Positions 51,572 to 62,463 of a stretch of 64,000 nt of DNA are shown here, one piece after another. The notes beneath the pieces were generated by a model. It was given only the letters and a program-made list of their open reading frames with translations, searched no databases and was not told the DNA's origin. A program made the position numbers and the translations under genes. Source of the stretch: Rachicladosporium sp. CCFEE 5018 (taxonomy: Eukaryota; Ascomycota; Dothideomycetes; Cladosporiales; Cladosporiaceae); contig KZ111149.1 in assembly GCA_002077045.2 (NCBI GenBank), forward strand, positions 631,624-695,623, read 5' to 3'. How positions within the stretch are numbered: the stretch's first letter is position 1; each line of letters begins with the position of its first letter.

Positions 51572-54500
51572 ATGTTCGAGAAGGATGTGCTCCAGCTCAT
51601 TCGTGGCCTGCGTGCCCACAAAGGCCATGAAAGAGAGTACATCCAAACCGCCCTGCGAGAATGCAGGAAGGAGATCAAGACGAACGACATGGATGCGAAG
51701 GCGACTGCCTTGATGAAGCTGGTCTATCTAGAGATGTTCGGGCATGACATGGGCTGGGCTTCGTTCAACGTACTCGAGGTCATGTCCTCTGCGAAGTACC
51801 TGCATAAGAGAGTGGGCTATCTGGCCGCAATTCAGAGCTTCAGGCCTGATACTGAAGTCCTCATGTTGGCCGAGAATCTGCTGAAGAAGGATCTGACCAG
51901 TCCGGACAAGAATTTGATCAGTCTACCTCTGGGAGCTATACCCCATGTTGTGAACCCGAGCATGGCCAACTCGTTGCTTTCAGATCTGTTGTCTAGAGTT
52001 TCACATTCGAGTCCGGCAATCAGGAAGAAGGCGATTGTCACTTTGTACAGACTTGCTGTTGTATATCCAGAGACCTTACGTCCAGCTTGGCCGAAGATCA
52101 AAGAACGACTGCTTGACGATAGTGAAGATCCATCCGTCACGGCAGCCATCGTCAACGTGGTGTGCGAATTGGGGTGGAGGCGACCGCAGGACTTTCTCCC
52201 ACTGGCTCCACGACTGTTCGAGCTTCTCACCCAAGGTGGCAACAACTGGATGGCTATCAAGATCATCAAGCTGTTCTCGCAGCTTACTCCTCTGGAGCCC
52301 CGGTTAGTCAAGAAGCTGTTGCCACCTCTCACAAGTCTGATCAAGACAACCCCTGCGATGAGTCTGCTCTACGAGTGCATCAATGGCATCATCCAAGGTG
52401 GCATTATGGAAGCCGCTGGAGGGACTACTGAGGGTGATGAGATCGCTCGGCTATGTGTGAGCAAACTGCGAGCTATGCTCGTGGTCCAAGGCGATCCTAA
52501 TCTGCGATACGTAGCATTGCTAGCTATTGCAAAGATCACTGCATCACACGCAGACCTTGTTGCGGACCATCAGGATGTGATCCTAGAATGCATTGATGAT
52601 GCGGACATCTCTATACGCACCCGAGCGCTGGATCTGGTGATCGGCATGGTCAACTCAAACAATTTACAAGCGGTCGTGCAGAGATTGCTGAAGCAGCTGA
52701 AGACTGCATGCAAATCGCTACCTCAGAGCGAAGCCGAGACTGAGCGCGTAGCACAAGATGGTATCATCCCAATGGCGGACGACGATGAAGGCACGGCCAT
52801 GTCGGTGCCCAAGAACGAGCGAAGATCGGATCAGCCACCTCCACTACCAGAGGACTATCGCATTCTAGTGATCGAACGGATCCTTGAGCTGTGTTCCAAG
52901 GATAGCTATGCCAACATGGACGATTTTGATTGGTACATCAGTGTATTGGTGGATCTCGTGGATCAATGTCCACCAGGCATAGCTTCTGGTAGCTTTGGCT
53001 CGGCGCGATCAGGGAAGACGAGCGTGTCGGATGCTATCGGCGCTGAGCTGCTCAATGTCGCTGTGCGCGTGAAGGGAGTACGACCTGAAGCAGCGGCGGC
53101 TGCGCAAAGTCTGTTACTTATCGAGCAACGAGAGAGCACAGGATCAGCTGGCGTGCTGGGTCCAGCTGCTTTCATCGCTGGCGAGTACGCCCAAATGCTT
53201 CCCGATCCCGAGGCTGTGCTTACGTCGATGCTTCACACCGCCAATGCTCGATTGCCCGCAGAAGCACTGTCGCTCCTTCTACATGCTATTCCAAAGATCT
53301 TCACTGTACTCACAAGCGACCAACAAAGCCCATGGACAGAAGCTAGGAGATCGCACGTCGTGCTGCTTGTGGCCCGTGTGGTACATTCCTTGGAACCATT
53401 GACACTGCATCCGAGTCTTGAGGTGCAGGAGCGCGCAGTTGAGTACCTTGACCTCATGCGACTTGTTTCTGAGGCGTCATCGAATCACTCCGTCGAGCCT
53501 ATCGACGGCAGTGTTGCTGACCCGCCACTTCTATTGACGCAAGCGATACCGTCTCTCTTTACAGGCACAGAGCTCAAACCTGTGGCTCCCGCAGCAATAC
53601 GAAATGTGCCTCAACCGGGAGACTTTGACCTTGACTTGCCGATCAACAGTAGCCTTCACATAATACTAGCTTCAGTCGACTACGAAACAGATTACGAGGG
53701 CGATGACAACGAAGTACGACGCTTCTATCACGAGAAGCCCTCAGCCGTGAAAACCGAGTACAACAAGTCAGCTTCGGAGCGCCTCGAGAGCACCAACAAC
53801 GGACACAAGGCCAGCAAGTCCCAGGACACCGAGTCGCTCCTCGATCCACAGGCGCTCGAGCGGAAGAGGCTCGAGAGACGAGAGCGGTACAAGGATGACC
53901 CCTACTACATCGACTCCGAACGAGCCTCGGGCACATCGACACCTATACACAGTATACTGCGGAGTCAGAACGGGGATGAGCTGGACGTAGACGCTATACC
54001 TGTCATGGAGCTCGATCTTGGCCAGCTTCGCGATGCTAGAGGCACGCAGTCTGATACTGATCAATCACGCACTAACAAACACAAACCGGCTAAGAGAGCA
54101 AAGCGGCACTTCGAAATCGCCTCGGACGAGACGCTTGGTGGTGGTGACGAGACTGCTGCTCCTGCTGTAAACAAGCCGTCCACAGCAAGCGCGGCCTCTC
54201 GCCCCACGAAAAGTCTACTACAGATGGACAGCTCTGCTCTCGCTTCTCTGTCTTTGGACGAGACAAGCCAGGGCACAAGTAAGCTTGATTTCGAGCGACG
54301 CCAGCAAGAGGAAGAGGAGATGATACGCGCAGTCAAGGAAGTCGAGCGCCTGAGACTGCAGATGCAGCGGCAGGCTGAGCAAATCGAGGAGCCTGAAGCA
54401 GAGGGCACTGTTGTGAAGAGCAGAAGGAAGAAGAAGGTGCGTGTTGGTCTTAATCCCGACCAGAACGGAGAGGCTGAGAATGGAGAGATGACCAAGAAGA

Positions 54501-54649
54501 GAAAGAAGAAGAAGAAGCCGAGAGAAGGCAATGGTGACGAGCCTGTGTTAGAGCCAGCGGTCGAGGATGAGCCGTTGGTCGAGGAGGGCGAGACACAGGC
54601 CAAGGTCAAGAAGAAGAAGAAGAAAAGGCAGGTCACTTTCGAGGACTGA
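51572..54649 (+). CDS. apl5: AP-3 complex delta subunit (complete)
   Basis: Large adaptin of the AP-3 coat, which sorts cargo from Golgi/endosome to the vacuole. It has 1025 residues with no intron. The adaptin N-terminal HEAT-like region covers about residues 20-570 (TALMKLVYLEMFGHDMGWASFNVLEVMSS, AIRKKAIVTLYRLAVVYPE, LRYVALLAIAKI). A low-complexity hinge follows from about residue 700. The tail is extremely Lys/Glu-rich with runs of KKKK, as in fungal delta subunits. The ATG at 51572 was chosen because MFEKDVLQLIRGLR is the conserved start, and it agrees with copy A. Divergent from EMC2. Confidence 0.94.
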   Translation: MFEKDVLQLIRGLRAHKGHEREYIQTALRECRKEIKTNDMDAKATALMKLVYLEMFGHDMGWASFNVLEVMSSAKYLHKRVGYLAAIQSFRPDTEVLMLAENLLKKDLTSPDKNLISLPLGAIPHVVNPSMANSLLSDLLSRVSHSSPAIRKKAIVTLYRLAVVYPETLRPAWPKIKERLLDDSEDPSVTAAIVNVVCELGWRRPQDFLPLAPRLFELLTQGGNNWMAIKIIKLFSQLTPLEPRLVKKLLPPLTSLIKTTPAMSLLYECINGIIQGGIMEAAGGTTEGDEIARLCVSKLRAMLVVQGDPNLRYVALLAIAKITASHADLVADHQDVILECIDDADISIRTRALDLVIGMVNSNNLQAVVQRLLKQLKTACKSLPQSEAETERVAQDGIIPMADDDEGTAMSVPKNERRSDQPPPLPEDYRILVIERILELCSKDSYANMDDFDWYISVLVDLVDQCPPGIASGSFGSARSGKTSVSDAIGAELLNVAVRVKGVRPEAAAAAQSLLLIEQRESTGSAGVLGPAAFIAGEYAQMLPDPEAVLTSMLHTANARLPAEALSLLLHAIPKIFTVLTSDQQSPWTEARRSHVVLLVARVVHSLEPLTLHPSLEVQERAVEYLDLMRLVSEASSNHSVEPIDGSVADPPLLLTQAIPSLFTGTELKPVAPAAIRNVPQPGDFDLDLPINSSLHIILASVDYETDYEGDDNEVRRFYHEKPSAVKTEYNKSASERLESTNNGHKASKSQDTESLLDPQALERKRLERRERYKDDPYYIDSERASGTSTPIHSILRSQNGDELDVDAIPVMELDLGQLRDARGTQSDTDQSRTNKHKPAKRAKRHFEIASDETLGGGDETAAPAVNKPSTASAASRPTKSLLQMDSSALASLSLDETSQGTSKLDFERRQQEEEEMIRAVKEVERLRLQMQRQAEQIEEPEAEGTVVKSRRKKKVRVGLNPDQNGEAENGEMTKKRKKKKKPREGNGDEPVLEPAVEDEPLVEEGETQAKVKKKKKKRQVTFED

Positions 54650-55057
54650 ACGCCCACACAATACGACGCAAGTGCCAGTCCTCCTAGACAGACCGACGAC
54701 CACACATTCTTGTATGGTACACTCACGCCACCTCGGCCGTTGACAGTCGGCATTGGCGGACCCGAGGAAAAGCTATTGCCCGAAGCTTGGCGAGCTTACC
54801 TTCATTAGGCATCTCAAGCGAGCCATCGGTGCTTCGCTTCGGCTTCGCCGACTACAACTTAGGCGATGGAAGCTGGAGCTTCCCTCGCTATAGCACGGTA
54901 GGTCGGTCGCTGGCGAGCCGGAGGCCTTGCATCTCTACGATGAGTCATTTCGCGAGGCACGCAGTGAGATGTACATAAAACAGCAGAAGTCACCACCAAC
55001 ACGCGACTGTAAAGAAAACAACTGTGATCTTCCAGGACTCACATTGAACACGACGCC
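54650..55057. other. Intergenic region without a recognised gene
   Basis: About 0.4 kb between AP-3 delta and the hydrolase, both on the same strand. A short frame encoding FGFADYNLGDGSWSFP is present near 54840, but nothing supports it as a gene. Confidence 0.35.
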
Positions 55058-56057
55058 ATGCACGACGTCCGAGTACGTTACAAGCAGGACGATTTCGGCA
55101 ACGACATCTTTGCGAGATTAGCGTGGTCTCAAGGAACGCCGCCGTCGGACAGTAAACCTATACGTGAGCTCAACTTGCACTCGAAGTCCGGCTGAGACTG
55201 ATGCGTTCCAAGTCCTCGTCTTCCACGGCGGCGGTCTCATTGTCGGCAGTGCAGATATCATTCCGAAACCCCAGGTCGAATGGCTCGTCAACAGTGGCTT
55301 CCTCGTCGTCATTCCGAACTATCGTCTGGTCCCGCAAGTGACTGGTCGAGTCAGCTACGCTGACTGCGAGGAAGCGTATGACTGGGCGGTCAGTACGCTG
55401 CTCGAGATTATGAGCGCCACGCATGGCGTCATGATTGACTCGCGCCGGGTAGTCACCATGGGGCACAGCGTTGGTGGCTCCATTGCCCTGCATGTCGCGG
55501 CCATAAAGGATGTCAAGGCTGTTGCCGCTTTCTATCCGTCACTCTACCTCAGCGATACTTCGACCACGAGTCATAAGCCTACAAGTGTGCCGCCATTCGG
55601 ACTGATGCCCGACTTCGAACCCACACAAGACGATTGGGCGATCATCAAACCTGCGGATAAGCAACTATCAGACGCTCAACTTGGACTACCTGGGCTACCG
55701 CCCTCACCACGGACAAAGTGGCAGATGAGCATTCTCAAGAACGGACAATGGGCGAAGATCGCTTGCCCCGACGGTGACTACATGGCTTTAGACCCTGTCG
55801 CACGGCAAGAGAACATCTTCCCGCCCACGATCATCGTACAGGGTGACGCCGACAATGCTCCTGGTAGCAGTCTGGCTCTTGCCGAGCGAGCAACGCAGGA
55901 TCTGAAAGCGAGAGGGACGGATGTGCGACTCTACGTTGTACCTGAAGCGACCCACATGTTCGATTTACCGCCTATGGTCGGGACCTCCGATCTTGGACCG
56001 AAGTGGCAAGCGATGGTGGAAGCATTTGCTCTGCTGAAGAGTTATGTGCAAGGATAA
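55058..56057 (+). CDS. Alpha/beta hydrolase (alpha/beta hydrolase-3 type)
   Basis: Probably a small-molecule esterase or lipase-like hydrolase. The model is exons 55058-55163 and 55213-56057 with a 49-nt intron (GTGAGC...TTCCAAG), giving 316 residues. Exon 1 MHDVRVRYKQDDFGNDIFARL is typical of these N-termini, and the join gives KPI-LLVFHGGG. HGGG is the oxyanion motif, GHSVGGS (bases about 55460-55480) holds the nucleophilic serine, GDADN is the likely acid region, and ATHMFD has the catalytic histidine. Without the intron the frame from 55164 lacks the first strand. Substrate unknown. Confidence 0.82.
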
Positions 56058-56152
56058 CCTTGAAGCAGAAACATTTCATCGAAACGCTGCATGAAGTTCA
56101 TACCGTACAGTCCTTTACTACCTTCCCTGTACACGATCTTTTTGCTTTCCCT

Positions 56153-56551
56153 CTACCCTCCCTTGATTTCAAACCTCTGACACCCATTATTCCCATAATT
56201 CCTCCAAGTCCACCCGAGCGGATGACTAGCCTGCGCACACATTTCGTGGAACTGACTCAAACACCACTGCGCTGGCACCCACTGCGCCGGGCTGCATTGA
56301 CCAGTGATCTGCACTACAAGTTTGTTTCCCCTCAAACCGTAAAACATGCTGCCGATACTTGCGTATGCTGAAGGGATGACGAGGTCGTTCGTGGCGACGC
56401 CGGAGGTGTTCTTCTTGTAGCAGAACTTTTCGATCGCGCCATTTATGCGCGGGAAGCGTTGGCCGCAGGTCATGGCGTTCTGGTAGTCGGTTGCTGCGAG
56501 GGCTTGTGGGAGGAGCAGGATGAGGATTGGGAGGATAGTAGAGGGCTTCAT
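56153..56551 (-). CDS. Small secreted cysteine-containing protein
   Basis: 132 residues from the ATG at 56551 (MKPSTILPILILLLPQALAA), which opens with a clear signal peptide and an AxA-type cleavage site near residue 20. The mature part has six cysteines (TCGQ, FCYKK, QCSP, WCLS, MCAQ, GCQR), enough for three disulfides, and no known domain that I recognise. Secretion, size and cysteine content are typical of secreted effector-like proteins, but that is inference. Convergent with the hydrolase gene, stops about 95 bp apart. Confidence 0.75.
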   Translation of the reverse strand: MKPSTILPILILLLPQALAATDYQNAMTCGQRFPRINGAIEKFCYKKNTSGVATNDLVIPSAYASIGSMFYGLRGNKLVVQITGQCSPAQWVPAQWCLSQFHEMCAQASHPLGWTWRNYGNNGCQRFEIKGG

Positions 56552-56923
56552 TTTGGTGGTTGTGGGGTCTTTGTGGATCCCGAATGGTGTTGTTGGCTTA
56601 CTTCTGACGTGTGGTAAGGACTGTGGTGGAGCGGTGCGACGACGAGGATCGAAGAAAGAGACGTTCACGGATAGTCACTGCCGCACTGCAACAAAGAGAT
56701 GTCGGGTACTGGACAATCATAGCTCGACCAATCTCGTAATCGCAACTTCTTTCTGTCGGTGAACAAAGAAACTTACAGCGAATGGAGTTGAGACAAAGGG
56801 AACAGACGACAGCATGGAACGGAGAACAAGCCCAGTAACTCACATTGTATTAGTCACACTGTGGCTACTTACCATCGGGATCTATCCAAACACGCCCAGA
56901 CCATCCGCTCCGCCAATCTTTGG
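56552..56923. other. Intergenic region
   Basis: About 370 bp without a supported gene. A further exon of the gene at 56924-57256 could lie here. Confidence 0.3.
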
Positions 56924-57256
56924 CTACAGCGTCTGTCTCCTCAGCGGCCTCGCCATAGCGCCCTCCAGCGCATCCCCCAATCCCAGTCTCGCCATCCGTC
57001 CGTTCAGCCGCAGCGTAAAGCATACAGCCTGTGCGCTCACGCTGTAGCCCGTCTTGGCCCAACGAGCGTTGAGCCAGCTCGTCAGTGCCTCCGCTGAGAC
57101 ACCGAAGTCGTAGCGGTCGTAGCTCTCGAGCACTACCGCTGCCACTGGCGAAGGTAGGGGCTCGTAGGATGTGGCGCAGGTGGTGGACTTACCTGCCTCC
57201 GTTGCCTTGGAGAGGACGGCGGGGAAGAGGCTGAAGAGAGGGCAGCAGGACTTCAT
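56924..57256 (-). CDS. Hypothetical small protein
   Basis: 110 residues unspliced from the ATG at 57256 (MKSCCPLFSLFPAVLSKA), a start that resembles a weak signal peptide. A 48-nt stretch starting GTAAGTCC and ending CGCCAG is a likely intron; splicing gives EA-VAAVVLESYDRYDFGVSAEALTSWLNARWAKTGYS. No family recognised. Further exons are possible to the left. Support is only frame, start and the intron-like signals. Confidence 0.4.
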   Translation of the reverse strand: MKSCCPLFSLFPAVLSKATEAGKSTTCATSYEPLPSPVAAVVLESYDRYDFGVSAEALTSWLNARWAKTGYSVSAQAVCFTLRLNGRMARLGLGDALEGAMARPLRRQTL

Positions 57257-57636
57257 GGTGCGTCCGAGGTGGGTCCGTGGGTGTTCTGGGGGCTGGGTTG
57301 GAGGTGAGTGAAAGATGACCACGTCTCTCTGAGCGTTGGCCGTCTCTGACTGACGAAACGAAAGGACCTGGCGCTACTGGACATCGTTATATGCTTTGGA
57401 CGTAATCCTGGGCTCATGTTCGCCACTGTCTGTGAATGCTTTGACCCCGTGCTGTACAGCTTTGTCTCGCTGGTGAGGACACAATGCACATTGTTCAGAT
57501 CTGCTGGCTCAAAGGAAACTCGCAAGGAGCAGCTAGACGCCACACTCGATCGGGTTGATATCGTCGAGCCTGCGAAGCGCCAAACAGTGGACTGTGACAG
57601 GTGATCTGCTGATGAGAATCTTAGCCTGAGCTGGAC
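57257..57636. other. Intergenic region
   Basis: 380 bp, no supported gene. Confidence 0.35.
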
Positions 57637-59623
57637 TCAGTCGCACTCCCCAAGCTCGATCCCATAGAGCGCCAAGAGCTCTTCGTAGAAGTCATAGAAA
57701 GCCGAATCTCGCTCGCCATCGTACCAGGACGGCTCACCGCTTGGGAGCTGACCACGTATTGCAGGCAGACTACCGCTGCGCGACATCCTGCAGGCGGTAA
57801 CTTGAGAGCCAGACTTTGGCAGCATGTAGGCGATGTCGAAAAACATCGATCGGCTGTCGGGGCGGGTCTGATCAAATCTCTGTTTTAAGGTCCAACTCAT
57901 AGGTGAGTAGCGTGAAACACCAGCAATGCGACCGTCAGCGTCACTCAGGAGCACTGTACTGACAGTCCCAGCGAAGCTTTGCTGGCGTGGATTCCGTGAA
58001 ACTCTCTTGCTCGGTGCGTTCCAGAACGACTCTCGCCTTGTGCATTGCTCATCACCACTTGATGTGCCATTACTGTCATCTTTCGACGACGAGAACTCAA
58101 TCTCCGAGCTCTCGTCACCAAACGGGTTGCCAGAGAACCCTCCATACAGCGTCTCACGGACCTTCCGCAGCTTCTTACGACCAGCGATCTTCATGTACAG
58201 CTCACCTTTAGCGACATCAGCGGAAGGAGATCTTGGCGCTGTGCCAGTGACATGATGCACCTGGGCATGAGGCAACGCAGGAAGTTCTGAGAGGCAAAAG
58301 AAGTATCAGCGCCCAATATATGATATTATGTATGTAGATGTATAGATTAACAGAAAGCACACGATACGAAAGAACCGCCACCTCTAATCCAACTGGCGAC
58401 TCAGACGACCTATGCCCAAGTCAGATACCGTACCATTAGACTAGTGCCAACGCAGTATAGGAAACGGAAGGTCACTTACGTCTGCAATCCTCACAAAGCC
58501 CATTCGTCAGCGCCCTCTCCGGTAGCTTACTGCACCCCTTACCCTTATTCGGACCCTCCTCCCATCCACAAGCTGTCATCGTGTCAGCGGGCACATTCAT
58601 ATCCGTAAAATCTGGACTCAAACTAGTAACAGGATGCAGCGCGCCTTTCTTCGGCTGCATACTCGTCCGGATTGAAGAAAGCATGGGAGACTCACGTATC
58701 TTGGCCTTTCCAGCCTTGGCCATGATTCTGGCTGCGCCGATGGACATCGACGTTATCACGCCTTGTGGTGCGGAAGGAGGCGACGGCGTGCGAGGCGGCG
58801 GCGTGGCGTTGCGGTTCACGTTCGCCACGAGCGGGGGCCAGAATGAGCGCTTGGCTTGCTTGCGCTCCGCGGCTGTCATGGCCAGGGGCTCGCGGTCGAC
58901 TGCGTCGGTGGCCCACATGCGGTGCTGCGCTAGGGCGCCGAAGTACTGTTCGACGGCAGCATCAGTTGGCTCACGCTCTGTTTTCTCGAGTAGGGTGTTG
59001 AAGTCCGTGCTGTAGCAATGGCAGAGCCAGCGCTTCTGGTTCTGCGGGCGGTGCTTGGGAGCCGTCTGGCGGTACTTCTCCTGCTCCTCGGCGTGGGCTG
59101 CTACTTCGGTGGGTGTCTTGTACACCTTCGCATCGCCATCGGCGGCCACGTTGACGGACGAGCTTGAGAAACGGCGCGTCAAGGACAAGGAAGCGCGGCG
59201 GACGAAACCACCCACAGCTTTCGCTTTCTCCGAGATCTGCGAGCCAATGCTCGCGGTGCTCTTGGCTGAAGCAGCGAAGGACTCCGCGAAGGACTTGTCC
59301 GAAGTAGCAGAGTTCTCGGCTTTGTTACTTCTGTCGAAGCGACCAGGAGTGATGCCGGCGGGGCGGCGGCTGGGCGACTCGTCTACGGCGTCAGAGGAGC
59401 CTGCGAGCAAGGCCATGGTGTCTGCGTAAGGTGAGTCCACACGCGAGCTGCCTGACTTGCGGGCCTCTTTGCGAGCATCTTTGGCGGCCTTGCGGGCAGC
59501 TTTGTCGGCCTCGTACTCGGGGGTGGTGCAGCGTTCATGAGATTTGCCGCCTGCTTGAAAAGCGTCCCATTCAATGTCGTTCTCGGTTGCGCTGCTATTG
59601 TAACCTCGCACGAAGTTGGACAT
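57637..59623 (-). CDS. Uncharacterised two-exon fungal protein
   Basis: The model is exons 58480-59623 and 57637-58286 joined across a 193-nt intron (GTAAGTGACC...CCTCTCAG), giving 597 residues; the join reads CEDCRR-QLPALPHAQVHH in frame. The N-terminal part is charged and Ala/Lys-rich (about residues 35-60), with a Ser-rich stretch after it. A central segment contains KRWLCHCYSTDFNTLLEKTEREPTD. A Cys-containing motif lies at the exon join (CGWEEGPNKGKGC...LCEDCRR) and could bind zinc. The C-terminus has SGEPSWYDGERDSAFYDFYEELL. No signal peptide or membrane segment. No known family recognised. Confidence 0.7.
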
Positions 59624-60121
59624 ATTGGGCGTTCTCGTGGTGGGTTTTGATGATGATTATCCGTGTGGCTGGGACTGCAATGGTGAGAGACCTGCTTCAC
59701 CGTGCTCTTGAGGAAAGGAATGAAGAGCAGAGGACAATGGCAGAAGTGTAAGAGAGAGGACTTGGCCGGAAGCAGTCATGGGGGCGAGATGCCCTTTGTC
59801 TAGACCGACTGCTCGAGGAAGACAAGGACTTCGACAATCTGTCCAGGAGGACAAAGGCCAGGGAAATCGAGAGTGCCTACCTGGACGTGAAGGACGCACA
59901 CTCGAAAGCGGCTTTGTTGTAACAGACTTAACAATGCTATATCGATAGTACGGAAAGCATTGTCCGCGTCTCTGCCACCACATGGAAGTGCGGCCGCTGA
60001 GCATGTAGAAGCTACAAAGTGAGATCCGTAAACGCCTGTGACATGTAAGCTCGTGCACTATGACAGTCAAGTGTGACGTGAGGTCGCGTACCAATACCAT
60101 TACCACCCACATACCATTACA
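59624..60121. other. Intergenic region
   Basis: About 0.5 kb; promoter side of the gene at 57637-59623 and 3' side of the GPI-type gene. No gene seen. Confidence 0.35.
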
Positions 60122-61063
60122 CTATAGTGCGAAAGCAAACACACCCGTCAACAGTGCGAACACCAGCGAGCTCATCAAGCCAGCGCTGACGCCTGAGGCA
60201 CCACCAGTGTAGGGCGTGATGCCGGAGGTGTTGCCATAGGTCACACCTGGCGAGGCGCTTGCGACGGCGCGGCACTGGGGACCTGGGCAGTTGCTGCCAG
60301 CTGTGGTTGGGTATGGTGGGGACGAGCCGGTGGGTGTGCCTGCTGGTGCTTGGACTTGGCCTGGGAGGGATGTTAGATATGTGTTGTGACTTGGGGCAAA
60401 TAAGATCGATGACTTACCATCGCTGATCTGGCTGATGATGGAGCCCGTGGCAGATGGCATGCTGGCTGTTGTGCTCGCCGCAGTCTGCGTCATGGGCACA
60501 CCCGAGGTGGCTTCACAGTCGCAGGGCTCGGTGATCGTGACCGGGATCGGCGTGCTCTCGCACACAGTGCATGTCTTGACAGTAGTGGTGAAGCCTGGCG
60601 GGATCGCCGTGCTGTGCGTAGCCCACGACGGTGTCGCTGCCGTGCAGCTTTCCGTGATGGTGTAGGTAGCTGGCACGAGACCAGTCGAGCAGAGTGACGA
60701 GTAGACAGTCGTGTACACAGTGGTGTGAGGAATGACTGGCGAGCTGGTAGGCTTCATCTCGCACTCAGGGCAGTATGTGACCGTCACACCGTTCGTGACG
60801 GTGATCAGCGTCGGGACTGATGAGCTTGGGCAGTCGTCATATGTGACAGTCACGTATGACTGGGTGCTGGAGGATGTGATAGGGCTGATGGGCGCAGCAC
60901 TCGAGCTTGGTGTGGAGGTTGCTAGAGAAGTCGACGAGGCAGGTGTGGAGTATACTGCGACTGGGGTGGTGGTCGTGGTCGTGGTGACACCGTTGTACCC
61001 TCCAAGTTGCGCCGACGCGCCATTGATAACAGCGGCTACGACAGCCGCGCGGAAGCCCTTCAT
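60122..61063 (-). CDS. Ser/Thr-rich secreted protein with a GPI-anchor-type C-terminus
   Basis: A likely cell-wall or plasma-membrane surface protein. The model is exons 60418-61063 and 60122-60360, with a 57-nt intron (GTAAGT...CTCCCAG), giving 294 residues. Residues 1-19 (MKGFRAAVVAAVINGASAQ) form a signal peptide. The body is dominated by Ser/Thr with repeats of the TVTY/TVYTTVY type (SYVTVTYDDCPSS, LITVTNGVTVTYCPEC, TTVYTTVYSSLC) and paired cysteines, as in fungal GPI wall proteins. The last 20 residues (GLMSSLVFALLTGVFAFAL) are hydrophobic, after small residues suited to an omega site. Heavy O-glycosylation is expected. No enzymatic domain. Confidence 0.85.
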   Translation of the reverse strand: MKGFRAAVVAAVINGASAQLGGYNGVTTTTTTTPVAVYSTPASSTSLATSTPSSSAAPISPITSSSTQSYVTVTYDDCPSSSVPTLITVTNGVTVTYCPECEMKPTSSPVIPHTTVYTTVYSSLCSTGLVPATYTITESCTAATPSWATHSTAIPPGFTTTVKTCTVCESTPIPVTITEPCDCEATSGVPMTQTAASTTASMPSATGSIISQISDGKSSILFAPSHNTYLTSLPGQVQAPAGTPTGSSPPYPTTAGSNCPGPQCRAVASASPGVTYGNTSGITPYTGGASGVSAGLMSSLVFALLTGVFAFAL

Positions 61064-62463
61064 ACTTACGGTGCTGTGAAAGTCGTGTGAAGCGTGTTGA
61101 TGCTATTATGCTGTTTGAGAGAATCAAGGAGAATGCGGTGCAACTATCTTCGAGGACCGAACGAGTGGAGACCCAAGAAGTGCAAGTATTAAGAGAGTGT
61201 AGTTGTTGTTACCAGTTCCAGAAGGCTATGCCGCCTTATACGGAGATCTGCTCGCAGCGTGTATGTTGTGATACAGATGCATTCCAGTGGTAGATTGGGT
61301 ACTTGGCGAGGGGCATTCCGCAGCAACGCAACAAATAACCGAAAGCAGATAAGCTACAATTGCCCGAGATGACTTGCGAAATGAGAGCGGGGACTTACCT
61401 GCGAGAGTGCGAGATCACTGGCAGACAATCGCGGTGAGGCGTCTAGGCCTGATCGTGGAACTGTTCATGAAGTCAGTCGCATGTTTCGGATCCTACATTT
61501 ACCTAGGCCGTCTGCGCACGTTTCCAGACAGATCATGTAGAAGGGTACTCGAACATGCCGTGTTGCACGCTTGACTCGACAAGTTCGAGTGACAGCGTAC
61601 GCTCTCGTCGTGGCGTGATGCGGAGAGGGCATTTCGTATGGCCCCCTCGAAGGCGTCCCATGCTTGATTTCCAGACTACCTGCTCTACCATAGTCGCTCA
61701 CCTTCGATGAGGCCTCGAGTACTGCCTTAGCAACTACTAACGGTCGCGCATATTCGAGACATAGTCATGCACAAACGCTACGGCGTGGTGAATGCTCCAT
61801 GATGGAGCCCGGCCATCTGGGTTGCTGACACGGCCTTCGAGTCCTTGACAGGCTCCGCCCGGATTAGGGCAGTCCAGCCACCGGAAGCGGTCGAGTCAGG
61901 TTTGCATGCCAGACCCAGATGATGTTGACTGCACGCGTGCGGCCAATGCTTCATGCCGTATGCTGCCATTTACTGCGCTCGGCCGTGTTTCGCGCGAGTG
62001 ACGGTGGACGGTACGCATCGTGCTTGCCATTGGTCAGTGACATGTGATGTCTTGAGTGCTGGCTTTGCTCGTTCAATCCTCAGTAGTTTGCTGCAGGAGA
62101 GAATTCGCGTGTTTTAATCCTGCGCGCCATCAGTCGTGATGGCTTCGAGTCCGTTGCACCACGAATGGCTTCCCGAGTACTCTCCGCAGTCTAGACAAGG
62201 CGAGTGTGTTCATACACCAAGGCTTAGAATTGTGCTGATATCAAGTCCATGCTGCTTTTACATGGCCATGTCGCAGTGAAGTCGCGTGGCGGAAGCCAAA
62301 GTCTTGGCGGTGGGAAAAGTTGCCGCCCCGCCAATATGACTCTCCAACATGTGTGCAGTCAATATATGAGCAACGACTCACAAAACCACAGCAGCATCAA
62401 CGACACACTACCCGGCATACCCACTACCAGAGACCGGATTGACAACACACCAACACCGCAATC
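61064..62463. other. Long intergenic region
   Basis: About 1.4 kb between two divergent genes. I find no convincing coding frame, tRNA or repeat. It contains the promoters of both flanking genes. Confidence 0.45.

Larger units (their letters stand above)
32541..52013. repeat. Collinear homologous block, copy B
   Basis: Same gene order and orientation as 15155-32440. Longer because of a 1.84 kb expansion of the first pyruvate carboxylase intron and one extra WWCWGG-family copy. Confidence 0.9.

Noticed and set aside
57637..58275. Independent 212-residue gene
   Set aside because: It has no proper ATG at its start, and a clean GT-AG intron joins it in frame to the gene at 58480-59623.
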